NCBI GenBank assembly: GCA_025359265.1
Contig: JANYHB010000013.1
Location: forward strand, 16,963-80,962
Origin: Hyphomicrobiales bacterium
Lineage (GTDB): Bacteria > Pseudomonadota > Alphaproteobacteria > Rhizobiales > Aestuariivirgaceae
Direction of reading: 5' to 3'
DNA: 64,000 nucleotides
Shown: piece by piece, positions 50,767 to 62,043 of the stretch
Layout of the letters: the number at the start of each line of letters is the position of its first letter
How positions within the stretch are numbered: the stretch's first letter is position 1
Position numbers and translations under genes: made by a program
The notes under the pieces: model-generated
What the model saw: only the letters and a program-made list of their open reading frames with translations
Database searches by the model: none
What the model was told of the DNA's origin: nothing

Positions 50767-50781
50767 GAACCAAAATAGAAC
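50767..50781 (+). promoter_or_regulatory. alphaproteobacterial LexA (SOS) box of recA
   Basis: GAAC-CAAAATA-GAAC, exact GAAC-N7-GAAC, about 85 bp before recA ATG. Confidence 0.85.
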
Positions 50782-50865
50782 ATAAACAGCACATGGGCGG
50801 AACATAATGTTTGGCTCAGGTTAGTTCACAGAGCAGTTTAGATCAGGTAATAAGGAGAAGCACAA

Positions 50866-51936
50866 ATGGGGCAAGCTAATCTGAAAGTTGTTGAGAATAT
50901 GGGAAGCGACAAGAGCAAAGCGTTGGAGGCAGCGCTCAGCCAAATTGAACGGGCCTTTGGCAAAGGCTCCATCATGAAGCTGGGGGCCAACCAAGCTTTG
51001 GAGATTGAGTCTATTTCAACGGGCTCTCTTGGCCTTGATATTGCCCTTGGCATTGGCGGTTTGCCACGTGGCCGGGTGATTGAAATTTATGGGCCTGAAT
51101 CATCGGGCAAAACCACGCTGGCTTTGCAAACCATTGCTGAAAGCCAAAAGCGCGGTGGCATTTGCGCTTTCGTCGACGCTGAACATGCGATGGATCCGAT
51201 TTATGCCAGGAAGCTGGGTGTGAATATTTCTGATTTGCTGATTTCGCAGCCAGACACGGGCGAGCAGGCCCTCGAAATTGCTGATACTTTAGTGCGTTCG
51301 GGTGCGATTGAAATTCTGGTGATTGATTCTGTTGCGGCTTTAACACCCAAGGCAGAGCTTGAGGGTGAAATGGGCGACAGCCTTCCCGGCTTGCAGGCGC
51401 GGTTGATGAGCCAAGCGTTGCGCAAACTCACGGGCTCTATTTCCAAATCCAATTGCATGGTGATTTTTATCAACCAAATCCGCATGAAGATTGGTGTGAT
51501 GTTTGGTTCTCCTGAAACCACCACGGGCGGCAATGCCTTGAAGTTTTATGCATCGGTGCGATTGGATATTCGCCGCATTGGTGCCATCAAAGACCGTGAG
51601 GAAGTTGTTGGCAACCAGACGCGTGTGAAGGTGGTTAAAAACAAAGTGGCCCCACCTTTCAAAATGGTGGAATTCGATATTATGTATGGCGAGGGCATTT
51701 CCAAAGTTGGCGAACTTGTTGACCTTGGCGTGACGGCTGGCGTGGTTGAAAAATCCGGCTCTTGGTATTCCTATGAGGGAGAGCGCATCGGGCAGGGCCG
51801 CGACAATGCTAAAATTTTCCTCAAGCAGCATCCAGATATGGCCAATAAGATTGAAGCGGCCATTCGTGCCAACGCCGGGCTTATTGCGGCTCGCATCACC
51901 GATGGATCAATCAAAGAGGATGACGGTGAAGCCTGA
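50866..51936 (+). CDS. recA: recombinase RecA
   Basis: [63 protein letters not shown]. Confidence 0.98.
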   Translation: MGQANLKVVENMGSDKSKALEAALSQIERAFGKGSIMKLGANQALEIESISTGSLGLDIALGIGGLPRGRVIEIYGPESSGKTTLALQTIAESQKRGGICAFVDAEHAMDPIYARKLGVNISDLLISQPDTGEQALEIADTLVRSGAIEILVIDSVAALTPKAELEGEMGDSLPGLQARLMSQALRKLTGSISKSNCMVIFINQIRMKIGVMFGSPETTTGGNALKFYASVRLDIRRIGAIKDREEVVGNQTRVKVVKNKVAPPFKMVEFDIMYGEGISKVGELVDLGVTAGVVEKSGSWYSYEGERIGQGRDNAKIFLKQHPDMANKIEAAIRANAGLIAARITDGSIKEDDGEA

Positions 51937-52025
51937 TTTGGCATTTTGGGTTTGATAAGTTTCAACCCTGGCTGGGTTGATCAAAACAGCAGGTTCGCCC
52001 CACAACCATCCCTGCTAGACTGGAA

Positions 52026-52056
52026 GCCGCTGGCCCTGTTGGCCGGCGGTTTTTTT
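52026..52056 (+). terminator. Rho-independent terminator after recA
   Basis: GCCGCTGGCC-CTGTT-GGCCGGCGGT stem (two G-T pairs) followed by T6. Confidence 0.8.
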
Positions 52057-52070
52057 AGCTGCGGGGGGTG

Positions 52071-52585
52071 TTACTTCGTCAGCTGCACGCTTTGCATAAT
52101 CTCGGCCATTGCCGCGTCATTGGCTTTCTGAGCGTCCTTTGAAGCTTTTGTCGTAAACATAACGAATTTGTCTGGCACGCGGGTTTCAATCAGAGCAATC
52201 GAAAACTCGGTAGGGCCATGATCGTCTTTTGCATCGTAATCAAAAACGTGTATTTTCATGCCATGGGCCTCTACGTCATGCGTCTTTGACTGGCTTGATC
52301 CAACACCAAGCCTTGTTCAGACAAAACCTTCACGCTCTCAGCAACAGCGTCGCTGATTTTGTCTGCCTTTACCGCTTCAACCGACGCATAAACAGCGCTA
52401 TCGGGTGAATTCATCTCAATGCCGTGGGTGATTTCAGAAGGTTTCCAATCATCGGGAACATTAACCGTTGCGACAGCGTCTGTGCCGGGAATGGAATACA
52501 CTTTTGCGACTGCGGATTCTGCGCCGAAAAATGTTGCCGCCAATAGAACCGCAACCGCAAATGTTGGCTTATCAAAATTGTTCAC
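52071..52585 (-). pseudogene. small exported protein split by a frameshift
   Basis: N-part (signal peptide .. SEQGLVLDQASQ) and C-part (THDVEAHGMKIHVFDYDAKDDHGPTEFSIALIETRVPDKFVMFTTKAS..) are continuous if one base is restored near 52284-52288. Confidence 0.7.
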
Positions 52586-52761
52586 CTAAATCTCCATGCT
52601 GAAGTGTTCCCAGCGCAAAATGCCTTACGGTGATTTCCAAATTTCGGTTAAATGGATTATGCGATGAGTTTTCGATTTCGCGGATTGACCAAATCAAAAC
52701 TTCTTTTCATTTTCAGCCTAAGTTGCTCTAAGAGGGCATAAATTTAACATCAGGCTTATTC

Positions 52762-55419
52762 ATGACTGGCTTAGCGCAAATCCGTTCCACGTTTTTAGAT
52801 TTCTATAAAAAGCACGGCCATGAGATTGTGCCATCCTCGCCACTGGTTCCGCGCAATGACCCCACTCTGATGTTTGCCAATTCCGGCATGGTACAGTTCA
52901 AGAACGTGTTCACCGGGGCCGAGAAACGCCCCTACACCCGCGCCACATCAGCGCAAAAATGCGTGCGGGCCGGCGGCAAACACAATGATTTGGACAATGT
53001 GGGTTACACCGCGCGACACCACACGTTTTTTGAAATGCTGGGCAATTTTTCGTTTGGCGATTATTTCAAACCTGATGCCATTGAATGGGCTTGGTCGTTG
53101 ATCACCAAGGAATATGGCCTGGCCAAGGACAAGCTTTCCGTCACGGTTTATCACAGTGATGATGATGCCTTTAACCTCTGGAAGAAAATTGCCGGCTTGC
53201 CGGATAGCCGCATCATCCGCATTGCCACTGCCGATAACTTCTGGGCCATGGGCGACACCGGGCCGTGCGGGCCGTGTTCGGAAATTTTCTTTGACCACGG
53301 CGACAAAATTTGGGGCGGCCCGCCAGGTTCAGCCGAACAGGACGGTGACCGCTTCATCGAGATTTGGAACCTGGTGTTCATGCAATATGAACAACTCAGC
53401 AAAGAGCAGCGGGTTAGCCTGCCCAAGCCATCCATTGATACGGGCATGGGGCTGGAACGCATGGCGGCCGTGCTGCAGGGCACGCATGACAACTATGAAA
53501 CCGATTTATTTCGCTCACTCATCGCTGCCATTGTCGAACAAACCAACGTGCCCGCTGAAGGTGAGGCCAAAGCCTCCAACCGGGTGATTGCCGATCACTT
53601 GCGGGCCACCTCCTTTTTGATTGCTGATGGCGTGATGCCTTCAAACGAAGGCCGCGGTTATGTGTTGCGCCGCATTATGCGCCGGGCCATGCGCCACGCG
53701 GAATTGCTGGGAGCCAGAGAGCCGCTGATGTTCAAGCTGGTGCCAGCATTGGTGCGCGAAATGGGCGCGGCTTACCCTGAGCTTTCGCGGGCGCAAGCCA
53801 TGATTACAGAAACGCTGAAGTTGGAAGAGACCCGCTTTCGCACAACCTTGGTGCGCGGCATGAAGCTGCTTTCCGACGAGTCGTCTGCCCTTAAAAAAGG
53901 CGACACGTTCTCGGGTGAGACGGCATTCAAACTCTACGACACTTATGGCTTCCCGCTTGATCTCACCCAAGATGCATTGAAAGCGCGCGACATTGCCGTT
54001 GATGGCGAGGCATTTGCCAAATCCATGGCCAAACAGAAAGCTGATGCGCGAGCCAAATGGAAAGGCACCGGCGAAGAAAAAACCGACACGATTTGGTTTG
54101 AAATTCGCGAGCGTGTGGGGCCAACCGAATTTTTGGGCTATGATACGGAACGGGCTGAGGGCGAGGTGATGGCCCTCACGCATGACGGCAAAGATGCCGC
54201 GACATTATCTGAGGGACAATCCGGTGCCATCCTTGTCAACCAAACACCATTTTATGGAGAAAGCGGCGGGCAGACGGGCGATCACGGCATCATTCGCCGA
54301 GCTGATGGCGCAATGTTCCGCGTGAAAGACACCCAGAAGCGCTTGGGTGACGTGTTTGTGCATAATGGCACGGTGGAGAAAGGATCTTTCCGCGTGGGCC
54401 AAGCGGTTGAACTTGAAGTGGATCATCAGCGGCGTTTTGGCAATCGCGCGCATCATTCGGCCACGCATTTGTTGCACGAAGGTTTGCGGCGCGTGTTGGG
54501 CCCACATGTGGCGCAAAAAGGTTCATTGGTTGAGCCAAATCGTTTGCGTTTTGATTTTTCCCATTCAAGAGCCTTAAGCGCCGATGAATTGGCAAATGTG
54601 GAAGCCATCGCCAATAGCGTCGTTTTGCAGAACGATGCGGTAAGCACGCGGTTGATGTCGGTTGACGCGGCCATAGCTGAAGGGGCCATGGCGCTGTTTG
54701 GTGAAAAATATGGCGATGAAGTGCGCGTGGTTTCCATGGGGCGCGATGAAGCGCACCCGCAACGCCAAATTTTCTCTCTTGAACTGTGCGGCGGCACCCA
54801 TGTGGGCCGCACTGGCGACATTGGCCTTATTCGCATCGTGGCTGAAACTGCATCCTCTGCCGGTGTGCGCCGCATGGAAGCTTTGGTTGGGGAAGCGGCG
54901 CGGAACTATCTGGGCGAGCAAGATCGCCGGGTATTGGCCGCAGCCTCAGCTTTAAAGGTGGCACCACAAGATGTTTTGTCGCGCATTGATGTTTTGCTGG
55001 ATGAGCGCCGCAAGATGGAGCGCGAGCTGGGCGATGCCAAGCGCCAGTTGGCGATGGGTGGCGCAAGTGCTTCTGGCGCAACGCTTGATATTGAAGAAAT
55101 CAACGGCGTTAAAGTGATAGTGCGATTGTTGAAAGGTGTTGCTGCTAATGATCTTAAACCCATGGCTGATGACGCTAAAAAAGCTGTCGGGTCGGGCATC
55201 GTGGTGCTGGTGTCGGTGAGTGATGATGGCAAGGGGGCCGTGGTTGCAGCTGTAACGCCAGACCTTATCAGCAAATACAACGCCATTGACTTGGTAAAAG
55301 CTGGGGCGGCGGCAATGGGCGGCAAGGGGGGTGGCGGCAGGCCCGATATGGCGCAGGCCGGTGGGCCCGAAGGCGCCAAAGCTGAACACGCTCTGGTTGC
55401 CGTAAAGGCATTGATTTAA
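52762..55419 (+). CDS. alaS: alanyl-tRNA synthetase
   Basis: [64 protein letters not shown]-terminal C-Ala region. Confidence 0.98.
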   Translation: MTGLAQIRSTFLDFYKKHGHEIVPSSPLVPRNDPTLMFANSGMVQFKNVFTGAEKRPYTRATSAQKCVRAGGKHNDLDNVGYTARHHTFFEMLGNFSFGDYFKPDAIEWAWSLITKEYGLAKDKLSVTVYHSDDDAFNLWKKIAGLPDSRIIRIATADNFWAMGDTGPCGPCSEIFFDHGDKIWGGPPGSAEQDGDRFIEIWNLVFMQYEQLSKEQRVSLPKPSIDTGMGLERMAAVLQGTHDNYETDLFRSLIAAIVEQTNVPAEGEAKASNRVIADHLRATSFLIADGVMPSNEGRGYVLRRIMRRAMRHAELLGAREPLMFKLVPALVREMGAAYPELSRAQAMITETLKLEETRFRTTLVRGMKLLSDESSALKKGDTFSGETAFKLYDTYGFPLDLTQDALKARDIAVDGEAFAKSMAKQKADARAKWKGTGEEKTDTIWFEIRERVGPTEFLGYDTERAEGEVMALTHDGKDAATLSEGQSGAILVNQTPFYGESGGQTGDHGIIRRADGAMFRVKDTQKRLGDVFVHNGTVEKGSFRVGQAVELEVDHQRRFGNRAHHSATHLLHEGLRRVLGPHVAQKGSLVEPNRLRFDFSHSRALSADELANVEAIANSVVLQNDAVSTRLMSVDAAIAEGAMALFGEKYGDEVRVVSMGRDEAHPQRQIFSLELCGGTHVGRTGDIGLIRIVAETASSAGVRRMEALVGEAARNYLGEQDRRVLAAASALKVAPQDVLSRIDVLLDERRKMERELGDAKRQLAMGGASASGATLDIEEINGVKVIVRLLKGVAANDLKPMADDAKKAVGSGIVVLVSVSDDGKGAVVAAVTPDLISKYNAIDLVKAGAAAMGGKGGGGRPDMAQAGGPEGAKAEHALVAVKALI

Positions 55420-55609
55420 GTCATTCTGACCGAACCAGCGCGAAATTTCACTTTGATGCTGCAAGATGATGAAACGTCGCCGCGTTTTGCATTAGCCCGA
55501 TATTTACCATTGTCACTGATATTGGCGGTGATGGCTTGACTGAGCAGTTGCAGCACATTGCAGAATTTTCATCGCGGCCTCCTGGCGGCCGCGGTTCGCT
55601 GGAGAAAAT

Positions 55610-57424
55610 ATGGTTCAGATGTTGGCATCGCAAGCCGCCGGTTTTCGTCTTGGGCGGATTGTAGCGTTGCTGTTGCTGCCGCTGCTGTGGATCTCTTTCG
55701 TGGTTGTGAATGATGGTTTCCAGCAACTGCGTGGAACGGAAATTACCAGCAATGGCATTGCCTTGATGGACAAGGTTTTCCATTTGATGCTCAACCGATT
55801 AAATAAGGGCGACGACCACCGCGAGGAATTTTCTTTTACGCCAGCAGATGAGCAGCTGGCTGATTCTGCCGGAGTGAGCAAAGAATTCAAGCTGGCGCAA
55901 GTTGCCGTTTCAAAGGCGCAACCCGACCCGCAAGAAATTTTACAGAAATCATTGGCACTGATGAAGTCGATTGGCACCGGGCCAATGGCAAACAGCTTGG
56001 CGGACATGGAAAGCCGGGCCTTGGTCACCGCGGCCAGCACGGTGATGCCCAGCGCTTTGGCCTCATTCGGGGAGATCAGTGAACTGACGGCGGCTTCGCT
56101 GCAAACGCCCGATCGCGCCAACGAAAAATTTCCGGAAATAGTCTCAAATGCGGCCGTTTTGCAGTTCAGCGCCAGACAACTCGACGATCTTGTGGTGCGC
56201 GCGCGCAGCCAAAGTTCAGATACGCAAGCCTATTCGGACTTACTGCGTTTGACATCGACGTTAACTTTCGACTCTGGCTATTTCAAAGTTCTGCTGTTCG
56301 GCCAAGCGGCTGATAGCCACCTGATGATGGGCAATGTGAACAACGCAATTGCGGAAGCCGGCTTCAAGTGGAGCGGTACGCTGAGCAAAGGTTGGGATAA
56401 CGTGAGGTTCAGGCTGAAAAGCTTGAACCAGGCGCACCGTGAAAATGCCAGCGCGCTGGCTTACCGCACACTTGGCTTGGCCGTGCTGGCCGTGCTGTTT
56501 AGTGTCGGCACTTCCATTTCGCTGTTCCGCTCCACCTTGCGCCAACTGGATGAGGTTGAAGCGTCGCGCAAAGCGGCAATTGCCGCGCGGCTTGATGCTG
56601 AGCAAGGGGCCAAGGAATTAAGCCAGGTGAACGACAATTTGGCGCAGATGAACAATGAAATGAATCAAAATCTGAAGTCTTTGCAAGCCGCACAAGATCA
56701 ACTTTTGAAAAAGGGCAGGCTTGAGCAGTTGGGGCAACTCACTGCTACAATTGCCCATGAATTACGCAATCCCTTGGGCGCGGTTCGCACTTCGGCTTTT
56801 TTGTTGGAACGCAAAACGCGCGGCAAGGATTTAGGAATTGAAAGCCAGTTACAACGCATCAACAGCGGCATTACGCGCTGCGACAATACCATAACGCAGC
56901 TGTTGGATTTCTCACGTTCACGCCAGGTTATTGCAAATCAGGATGATTTTGACGCTTGGCTGGAAAAGATAGTTTCCGAAGAAGCGCAAAGACTGCCGGT
57001 TTCAGTTCTGCTGAATTGCAAACTGGGCCTGGCTGGTTTGGCGGTGGCCTTTGACGCAGCGCGCATGCAGCGTGCCGTGGCGAATTTAATTTCCAATGCT
57101 TCCGAGGCGTTGGTTGGCAATGGGGAAGAGGCTGCAAAATATACAACTCTTGATCCCACCATTACCATCACGTCGATGCGTGATGGCGACAGCATTGTGG
57201 TTTTGGTATCCGACAACGGGCCGGGCATTACACCCGAAGATTTACTGCGCATCCGCGAGCCCCTGTTCACCACCAAGAATTTTGGTACTGGTCTGGGCCT
57301 GCCCGCTGTTGAGCAGATTTTAGCGCAGCATGGCGGCAGCTTGGCCGTGACTTCGGCATTGGGTGCTGGTGCGTGCTTCACCATGCGCATCCCTATCGCC
57401 GGGGTTGAGGAACTGGTCGCATGA
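55610..57424 (+). CDS. membrane sensor histidine kinase
   Basis: Two TM segments, LTATIAHELRNPLGAVRTSAFLLERK H-box, DNGPGITPEDLLRIREPLFTTKNFGTGLGLPAVEQI HATPase. Confidence 0.92.
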   Translation: MVQMLASQAAGFRLGRIVALLLLPLLWISFVVVNDGFQQLRGTEITSNGIALMDKVFHLMLNRLNKGDDHREEFSFTPADEQLADSAGVSKEFKLAQVAVSKAQPDPQEILQKSLALMKSIGTGPMANSLADMESRALVTAASTVMPSALASFGEISELTAASLQTPDRANEKFPEIVSNAAVLQFSARQLDDLVVRARSQSSDTQAYSDLLRLTSTLTFDSGYFKVLLFGQAADSHLMMGNVNNAIAEAGFKWSGTLSKGWDNVRFRLKSLNQAHRENASALAYRTLGLAVLAVLFSVGTSISLFRSTLRQLDEVEASRKAAIAARLDAEQGAKELSQVNDNLAQMNNEMNQNLKSLQAAQDQLLKKGRLEQLGQLTATIAHELRNPLGAVRTSAFLLERKTRGKDLGIESQLQRINSGITRCDNTITQLLDFSRSRQVIANQDDFDAWLEKIVSEEAQRLPVSVLLNCKLGLAGLAVAFDAARMQRAVANLISNASEALVGNGEEAAKYTTLDPTITITSMRDGDSIVVLVSDNGPGITPEDLLRIREPLFTTKNFGTGLGLPAVEQILAQHGGSLAVTSALGAGACFTMRIPIAGVEELVA

Positions 57425-58941
57425 GCATGGAACAGAACAGCCAGGAGATCTCAGCTGAATTTCTTCTGCGCATGCTGGATGCACTGCCGACACCGATCTT
57501 CGTGAAGGATAAGGCTGCCCGGTTTGTATATTCGAATCGTAAACATAATGAACTCGTTCAGCTGCGCGGGGATGATATTGTCGGCAAAACGGATGCGCAA
57601 ATCTATCCATCCCACATTGCACAGGATTATGTGCGCACTGACAAGCTGGTGCTTGAAACAGGCACAATCTCATCAATTGAGGAAATGGCGCTCGCACGCG
57701 ATGGCACGCAGCAGCCCGTTCTCAATCGTAAAGTGCGTATGCTCGCGCGTGATGGTGAGCCCTATGTGGTGGGAATCAACTTCAGTTTGTCTGAGGTCAA
57801 AAAGCGCGAAGATCAATATCTTGCCTTGGCTGAAACCGTTCCCGTTGGGGTTTTGCAGATTGAAGAAAATGGCTCCGTCAGTTTCAGCAATCCAATCACC
57901 AGTACATATTTCGTCAAAGCCGAGCAGGGCCTAACCATCTCACAAGTTTCTGCGGCCTTGGGCAACCCCAAGGGCTTTCCAGGGGATGCAACCCGCTTCG
58001 AATGCAGCCTTCGTGATTTGGCGGGCGAACAACACTATGTTTTGGTGATCAGTTCCGGGTGGTTGAAGCTAGGCAAGAATTCCAGCCGTTCCTCCATTGT
58101 AAGCATCGTTGATATTTCAGAAAACGCCGAACTGAAGCGCATCAATGAAGAAATTTTGCGCCTCAACCGCGAACTTGCCACCAGCATGCAAAAACTGAAA
58201 GACGCACAAGATGCCCTGGTTAAAAAAGGGCGGCTTGAGCAAATGGGGCAACTGACAGCCACGATAGCCCACGAGTTGCGCAACCCTCTTGGTGCAGTTC
58301 GAACCTCGGTGTTTTTGGTAGAGCGTAAAATAAAGGGCAAAAATCTGGGCTTGGAGCCGCAGTTGCAACGCATCAACAACGGTGTTTCACGTTGCGATGC
58401 CATCATCACGCAGCTTTTGGATTTTTCGCGCACCAAACAGCTTGAATGCAAATCCGAAGATCTTGATCAATGGCTGGCTAAATTGTGTGAGGAAGAGGCT
58501 AAGCGATTGGCGGGATGTATTAACCTGTCGTGTTACCTCGGGCTTGATGGTGCCCACATTCCGTTTGATCCCAGCCGGTTGCAGCGCGCCATTGCCAATC
58601 TTATTTCCAATGCGTCGGAAGCCATGGTGGGAAATGGTGATCTGCCGCTTCCCAGCCAGCGCGAAGAACCCTGTATTCGTTTGACCACGCGCCTGATGGG
58701 GCGCCATGCTGAAATTGAAGTTGCCGACAATGGCCCAGGAATAGAAGAAGGTGTAATTGAGAAAATTCGCGAACCACTGTTCACCACCAAAAGCTTTGGC
58801 ACGGGCCTCGGCGTGCCGGCTGTAGAGCAAATCGCCGCGCAACACGGTGGAACCCTGGTCATCAAATCACAGCCCGGCAGAGGTGCAAGTTTTGTTATTC
58901 GCCTGCCGCTTGATCAGCAAGTTAACGTGGACGCCGCCTGA
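57421..58941 (+). CDS. PAS-domain sensor histidine kinase, paralogue of the preceding kinase
   Basis: PAS MLDALPTPIFVKDKAARFVYSNRK; near-identical LTATIAHELRNPLGAVRTSVFLVERK; ATGA overlap with previous gene. Confidence 0.92.
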   Translation: MSMEQNSQEISAEFLLRMLDALPTPIFVKDKAARFVYSNRKHNELVQLRGDDIVGKTDAQIYPSHIAQDYVRTDKLVLETGTISSIEEMALARDGTQQPVLNRKVRMLARDGEPYVVGINFSLSEVKKREDQYLALAETVPVGVLQIEENGSVSFSNPITSTYFVKAEQGLTISQVSAALGNPKGFPGDATRFECSLRDLAGEQHYVLVISSGWLKLGKNSSRSSIVSIVDISENAELKRINEEILRLNRELATSMQKLKDAQDALVKKGRLEQMGQLTATIAHELRNPLGAVRTSVFLVERKIKGKNLGLEPQLQRINNGVSRCDAIITQLLDFSRTKQLECKSEDLDQWLAKLCEEEAKRLAGCINLSCYLGLDGAHIPFDPSRLQRAIANLISNASEAMVGNGDLPLPSQREEPCIRLTTRLMGRHAEIEVADNGPGIEEGVIEKIREPLFTTKSFGTGLGVPAVEQIAAQHGGTLVIKSQPGRGASFVIRLPLDQQVNVDAA

Positions 58942-58986
58942 CATAGGCAAACGCAAAGTATTTAGAAACACATTGAGGAATAAAAA

Positions 58987-59349
58987 ATGAAGCAGTTGAA
59001 CATACTTGTTGTTGATGATGATGCTGAAAACGCCGAGTCTATCGCCGAACTATTTTCGGCTGATAATCACCGCGTTATCATTGCCTATAACGGCCAAGAA
59101 GCGATTGACGCTTATGCGGCATTTGAGTTTGACGTTGGCTTTTTTGATGTGATGATGCCGGTCAAGAATGGTGTTGAAAGCTTTTTGGAAATCAGAAAGT
59201 TCAATCCCACGGCAAAAGTTTATTTCATGACGGGATATTCCGACGGTCAACTGCTGGATGAAGCGCGCGCGGGTGGCGCGCTGGGGGTGTTTTCCAAACC
59301 CACCGATCCTGAGCGATTGCTCGACATAGTGGATCACGAAGCGGCATAG
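58987..59349 (+). CDS. single-domain response regulator
   Basis: NILVVDDDAENAESIAELFSADNHRVIIAYNGQEAIDAYAAFEFDVGFFDVMMPVKNGVESF; no output domain. Confidence 0.93.
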   Translation: MKQLNILVVDDDAENAESIAELFSADNHRVIIAYNGQEAIDAYAAFEFDVGFFDVMMPVKNGVESFLEIRKFNPTAKVYFMTGYSDGQLLDEARAGGALGVFSKPTDPERLLDIVDHEAA

Positions 59350-59373
59350 CAGCGCTTCCGGGCACCCGCTTTG

Positions 59374-60585
59374 TCAAGCCATCGCCAAGTGCAGGTTTTT
59401 ATCCACCGCTTCGATAAAGCCCTCAGTTGTCAGCCACTTTTGATCAGGACCCACCAGAACAGCCAAGTCTTTCGTCATCTTGCCCTGTTCAATCGTCTGT
59501 ACACAGACATTTTCAAGCGTTTGCGCAAATGTGGCCAATTTGGCATTGTCGTCCAGCTTGGCGCGGTGCTTTAATCCACCTGTCCAAGCAAAAATTGATG
59601 CGGTGGAGTTGGTGGAAGTGGGTTTGCCCTGCTGGTGCAAACGGTAATGGCGTGTCACCGTGCCGTGCGCCGCTTCGGCCTCAACAGTTTTGCCATCGGG
59701 TGTGAGCAACACAGAAGTCATCAAGCCCAATGAACCATAACCCTGGGCAACCAAGTCTGACTGCACGTCACCATCATAATTTTTGCAAGCCCAGATATAA
59801 CCGCCCGTCCATTTCATCGCTGAGGCCACCATGTCATCAATCAGGCGATGCTCATAGGTTATGCCTGCGTTTGCGTAATCGGCTTTGAACTCGGTATCAA
59901 AGACAGCTTGGAAAATATCTTTGAAGCGGCCGTCATAGATTTTCAAAATGGTATTTTTTGAAGAGAAGTAAACCGGCAGTTTGCGTTGCAACCCATAATT
60001 CAGCGAAGCTCTGGCAAACTCGGTGATTGAATCCTCCAAATTATACATCGCCAAAGCGATGCCCGCACTGGGGGCTTTGAACACTTCCTTTTCAATCACC
60101 TGGCCATCGTCGCCCACAAATTTCATCGTCAGCGTGCCCTTTCCGGGGAAAGTGAAATCAGTGGCGCGGTATTGATCGCCATAAGCGTGTCGGCCAATGA
60201 TGATGGGCTTGGTCCACCCCGGCACGAGGCGCGGCACGTTTTCACAAATGATTGGCTCACGAAAAATTACACCACCTAAAATGTTGCGGATGGTGCCGTT
60301 GGGTGATTTCCACATCTGCTTCAGGCCAAACTCTTTTACGCGGGCCGCATCGGGCGTGATGGTGGCGCATTTCACGCCCACGCCATATTGTTTGATGGCA
60401 TGAGCGGCATCAACAGTGACTTTGTCGTCCGTGGCATCGCGGTGTTCCATGCCAAGATCATAATATTTCAAATCGATATCCAGATAAGGCAGAATCAGTT
60501 TCTGCTTGATCAAATCCCAGATAATGCGCGTCATCTCATCGCCATCGAGTTCAACAACCGGATTTACGACTTTGATCTTATCCAT
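59374..60585 (-). CDS. icd: NADP-dependent isocitrate dehydrogenase
   Basis: [63 protein letters not shown]. Confidence 0.97.
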   Translation of the reverse strand: MDKIKVVNPVVELDGDEMTRIIWDLIKQKLILPYLDIDLKYYDLGMEHRDATDDKVTVDAAHAIKQYGVGVKCATITPDAARVKEFGLKQMWKSPNGTIRNILGGVIFREPIICENVPRLVPGWTKPIIIGRHAYGDQYRATDFTFPGKGTLTMKFVGDDGQVIEKEVFKAPSAGIALAMYNLEDSITEFARASLNYGLQRKLPVYFSSKNTILKIYDGRFKDIFQAVFDTEFKADYANAGITYEHRLIDDMVASAMKWTGGYIWACKNYDGDVQSDLVAQGYGSLGLMTSVLLTPDGKTVEAEAAHGTVTRHYRLHQQGKPTSTNSTASIFAWTGGLKHRAKLDDNAKLATFAQTLENVCVQTIEQGKMTKDLAVLVGPDQKWLTTEGFIEAVDKNLHLAMA

Positions 60586-60813
60586 ATAATTTGCCTCTCA
60601 TCACTTTTGCGAGCGCTATAGCAGGGCGGATGGGTGGCTGCAAATATCCAGTTTTAATGCAAATTTTTTTTGGTGTCTGAGAAAAGTGAGCAGCCTCATT
60701 TGGCAAGTTGAGCGGGGGTTCCGGGCCTATGAAAACACGCTGGCACGCTTGGCCCTCCGCCCTAAATTTTTGTTGGCTTTGACACCGCGCCACACCCGTG
60801 GCAGGGCAGCGCG

Positions 60814-62043
60814 ATGACGGCAGACTCATCCATCACCAATGCGCTCACATCCAGCGCCTTTCAACGGTTTTTTGCCAGCCGCATTGCCTATCATTTCGCC
60901 ATGCAGATTATGACAACGGCGGTGGGCTGGCAGGTTTGGGCGGTAACGCACAAGGCCAGTTACCTGGCTTGGATTGGGCTTGCGGTATTTTTGCCCGTCT
61001 TGCTTTTGGTGGTGCCAGCCGGCCTGGCGGCGGATCGCTATGACCGCAAACTCATTTTGGGCGCCTGTATGGCGCTGGAGGCGGTGGCGGCCATTGGTTT
61101 GCTGACATTTTCCATCTTGGGCGCTGAAGCCATATGGATGGTTTACTTTTGCTTGGTGTTGATTGGCGTGGCCTCGGCATTTGGTAATCCTGCCTCTCAA
61201 TCCTTGTTGCCCAATATGCTTACGCCGCAACAGTTGGCGCATGGCGTTTCACTTAACACAATGACTTGGCAATCAGCTTCAGTGGTGGGGCCAGCCTTGG
61301 GCGGCGTGCTTTTGCTTTTCGGCTCGGTCACCACTTATGGCATCGCTTTGGCCCTGATGGCGGCGGCAACCACTTTGGTCTTTGCCATGGGCCAGGTAAA
61401 ACAAACCCATCATGAAAACCCTGATACAGGTTTGGGCGCGGTAATGGCGGGGTTCAAGTTTGTGCTGAGCGAACCCATCGTTTTAGGTGCCATCTCGTTG
61501 GATATGTTTGCCGTTTTACTGGGCGGAGCGGTGGCCCTGATGCCGATTTATGCTTCCGACATTCTGCACCTTGGTTCGGTGGGCAATGGCCTGTTGCGCG
61601 CCGCGCCCGGAATTGGGGCCATTGGCGTGGGGCTGTGGTTGGCCAAATTTGGCATTAAAGAGCGCGCTGGATGGTGGATGTTCATCGCTATTGCGTTGAC
61701 GGGTGCCGCAATCACGGTGTTTGGTTTTTCAACCACGGCATGGCTGTCGATCTTGATGTTGGTGCTTTACGGTGCCTTTGACATGATCAGCGTCTATGTG
61801 CGTGAAATTCTCATGCAGCTATGGATTCCTGATCACGTGCGCGGCCGCGTGAATGCCGTCAACAACGTGTTCATCGGGGCATCAAACCAACTGGGTGAAG
61901 CGCGGGCCGGGTTTGTGGCGGCACTGATTGGTGCCGTTCCAGCGGTGGTGATTGGGGGAGTGGGAACCGTGGCAGTTGCGGCGCTTTGGTCTTTGATGTT
62001 TCCCAAACTGCGCAATGCGCGGAGCTTGTCGAGTAAAGAATGA
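60814..62043 (+). CDS. MFS transporter (EntS/MFS_3-like)
   Basis: 12-TM pattern; FQRFFASRIAYHFAMQIMTTAVGWQVWAVT; PAGLAADRYDRKLIL. Confidence 0.9.
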   Translation: MTADSSITNALTSSAFQRFFASRIAYHFAMQIMTTAVGWQVWAVTHKASYLAWIGLAVFLPVLLLVVPAGLAADRYDRKLILGACMALEAVAAIGLLTFSILGAEAIWMVYFCLVLIGVASAFGNPASQSLLPNMLTPQQLAHGVSLNTMTWQSASVVGPALGGVLLLFGSVTTYGIALALMAAATTLVFAMGQVKQTHHENPDTGLGAVMAGFKFVLSEPIVLGAISLDMFAVLLGGAVALMPIYASDILHLGSVGNGLLRAAPGIGAIGVGLWLAKFGIKERAGWWMFIAIALTGAAITVFGFSTTAWLSILMLVLYGAFDMISVYVREILMQLWIPDHVRGRVNAVNNVFIGASNQLGEARAGFVAALIGAVPAVVIGGVGTVAVAALWSLMFPKLRNARSLSSKE

